A stretch of DNA of 64,000 nt from Chitinophagaceae bacterium 26-R-25 (lineage in GTDB: Bacteria > Bacteroidota > Bacteroidia > Chitinophagales > Chitinophagaceae), in NCBI GenBank assembly GCA_029906195.1, contig JARWSJ010000001.1, positions 1,240,001-1,304,000 on the forward strand, written 5' to 3'. Below the pieces are notes generated by a model, which was not told the DNA's origin, searched no databases, and saw only the letters and a program-made list of their open reading frames with translations. Position 1 is the stretch's first letter, and every line of letters begins with the position of its first letter. Of this stretch, positions 63,575 to 64,000 are shown in pieces. The translations under genes were made by a program, and so were the position numbers.

Positions 63575-64000
63575 ATGCATTTAACGATTGATTATGCTCC
63601 TGCATTAAAGGAGATTTTATCCAAAACACTGCGGATCATGAAACTGATTGCCATCTTCTTAACTTCATTCTGCCTCACAGCCGGCGCTGCCGGTTATTCT
63701 CAGCGGGTAACTCTTTCGGAAAGAAATGCCCGGCTGGAGAAACTGTTTAGAGAAATCAAAAAGCAAACCGGTTATGAATTTCTTTATACAGACGAAATGA
63801 TGGAACAGGCCGGAAAGGTGACCATTAAATTGAAAGATGCAGGCCTGACTGATGCATTGAACACCTGTTTCAAAAACCAGCCACTGAGTTATGACATTGT
63901 TGAAAAAACAGTGGTGGTGAAACCCCGGCCGGTTACCATTTCCGATATGGAAAAAATAGCGGTGCCGCCTGTAAAAGTAATCGGTACAATAACCGATGAA
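63575..64000 (+). CDS. SusC-type TonB-dependent receptor with STN domain, cut by the window end
   Basis: The first 142 residues of a receptor that continues beyond the window. The ATG at 63575 gives MHLTIDYAPALKEIL; a second ATG at 63638 (MKLIAIFLTSFCLTAGAAG) may be the true start because it opens a good signal peptide. From about 42 there is an STN domain (RVTLSERNARLEKLFREIK, YEFLYTDEMM, VTIKLKDAGLTDALNTCF), which touches FecR, and then the first residues of a carboxypeptidase-regulatory-like domain (VKVIGTITDE). With the sigma and FecR genes it forms a trans-envelope signalling unit. It was found by reading the sequence directly, since it lacks a stop in the window. Confidence 0.9.
   Translation, partial: MHLTIDYAPALKEILSKTLRIMKLIAIFLTSFCLTAGAAGYSQRVTLSERNARLEKLFREIKKQTGYEFLYTDEMMEQAGKVTIKLKDAGLTDALNTCFKNQPLSYDIVEKTVVVKPRPVTISDMEKIAVPPVKVIGTITDE

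Overview
The window reads as a chromosomal segment of a Bacteroidota bacterium, most likely family Chitinophagaceae (inference from gene families, no search run). Indicators are SusC/SusD pairs, a FecR/ECF-sigma/STN-SusC signalling cassette, type IX secretion (T9SS) sorting domains of both kinds, a hybrid two-component (HTCS) regulator, DUF5007/fasciclin lipoproteins, a Bacteroidota-type promoter motif (TAnnTTTG) and weak Shine-Dalgarno signals. No rRNA, tRNA, CRISPR array or transposase gene was found.

Layout. 1-5.0 kb: a secreted protein, an HTCS regulator that has lost its sensor domain, a MazF-type toxin-antitoxin pair and a small methyltransferase, all set among two families of palindromic repeats. 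5.0-12.3 kb: a minus-strand group (TetR regulator, TonB-dependent receptor, beta-helix lipoprotein, diheme cytochrome c) divergent from a flavin monooxygenase, with a perfect 14-bp inverted repeat in the divergent promoter; this is the best candidate for an undescribed system. 12.3-14.9 kb: SRAP DNA-repair protein, a small partner, a duplicated scrap of the monooxygenase gene and a phosphofructokinase. 15.2-20.6 kb: a giant T9SS-exported protein. 20.8-30.9 kb: a carbohydrate-uptake locus (SusC, SusD, fasciclin, DUF5007 and Fn3-like lipoproteins, then a putative glycosidase) with a LacI/PurR-like operator upstream and an apparent frameshift in the SusC signal peptide. 31.7-45.8 kb: M3 peptidase, DHFR-like protein, an AraC-SDR chimera, a GH95-type fucosidase, two more AraC regulators, endonuclease III, DedA-like and other membrane proteins and lipoproteins. 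46.0-53.9 kb: a type-B T9SS adhesin with SprB-like repeats, followed by a TonB receptor and its beta-helix lipoprotein. 54.2-55.3 kb: TlpA-like thioredoxin. 55.4-60.5 kb: a type VI secretion cargo island (VgrG, unknown adaptor-like protein, effector with a GH-E nuclease end, SUFU immunity protein). 61.5-64.0 kb: ECF sigma factor, FecR anti-sigma and the start of an STN-containing SusC receptor cut by the window edge.

How the genes fit together: most of the window serves capture of polymers at the cell surface (three complete TonB-dependent receptors plus one partial, two glycosidases, beta-helix proteins) and competition with neighbours (T6SS effector, toxin-antitoxin). Four separate scars - a sensor-less HTCS, an AraC-SDR fusion, a frameshifted SusC leader and a duplicated gene tail - suggest a region under repeated rearrangement. 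Functions are assigned by reading motifs; family names without visible motifs are given as tentative.
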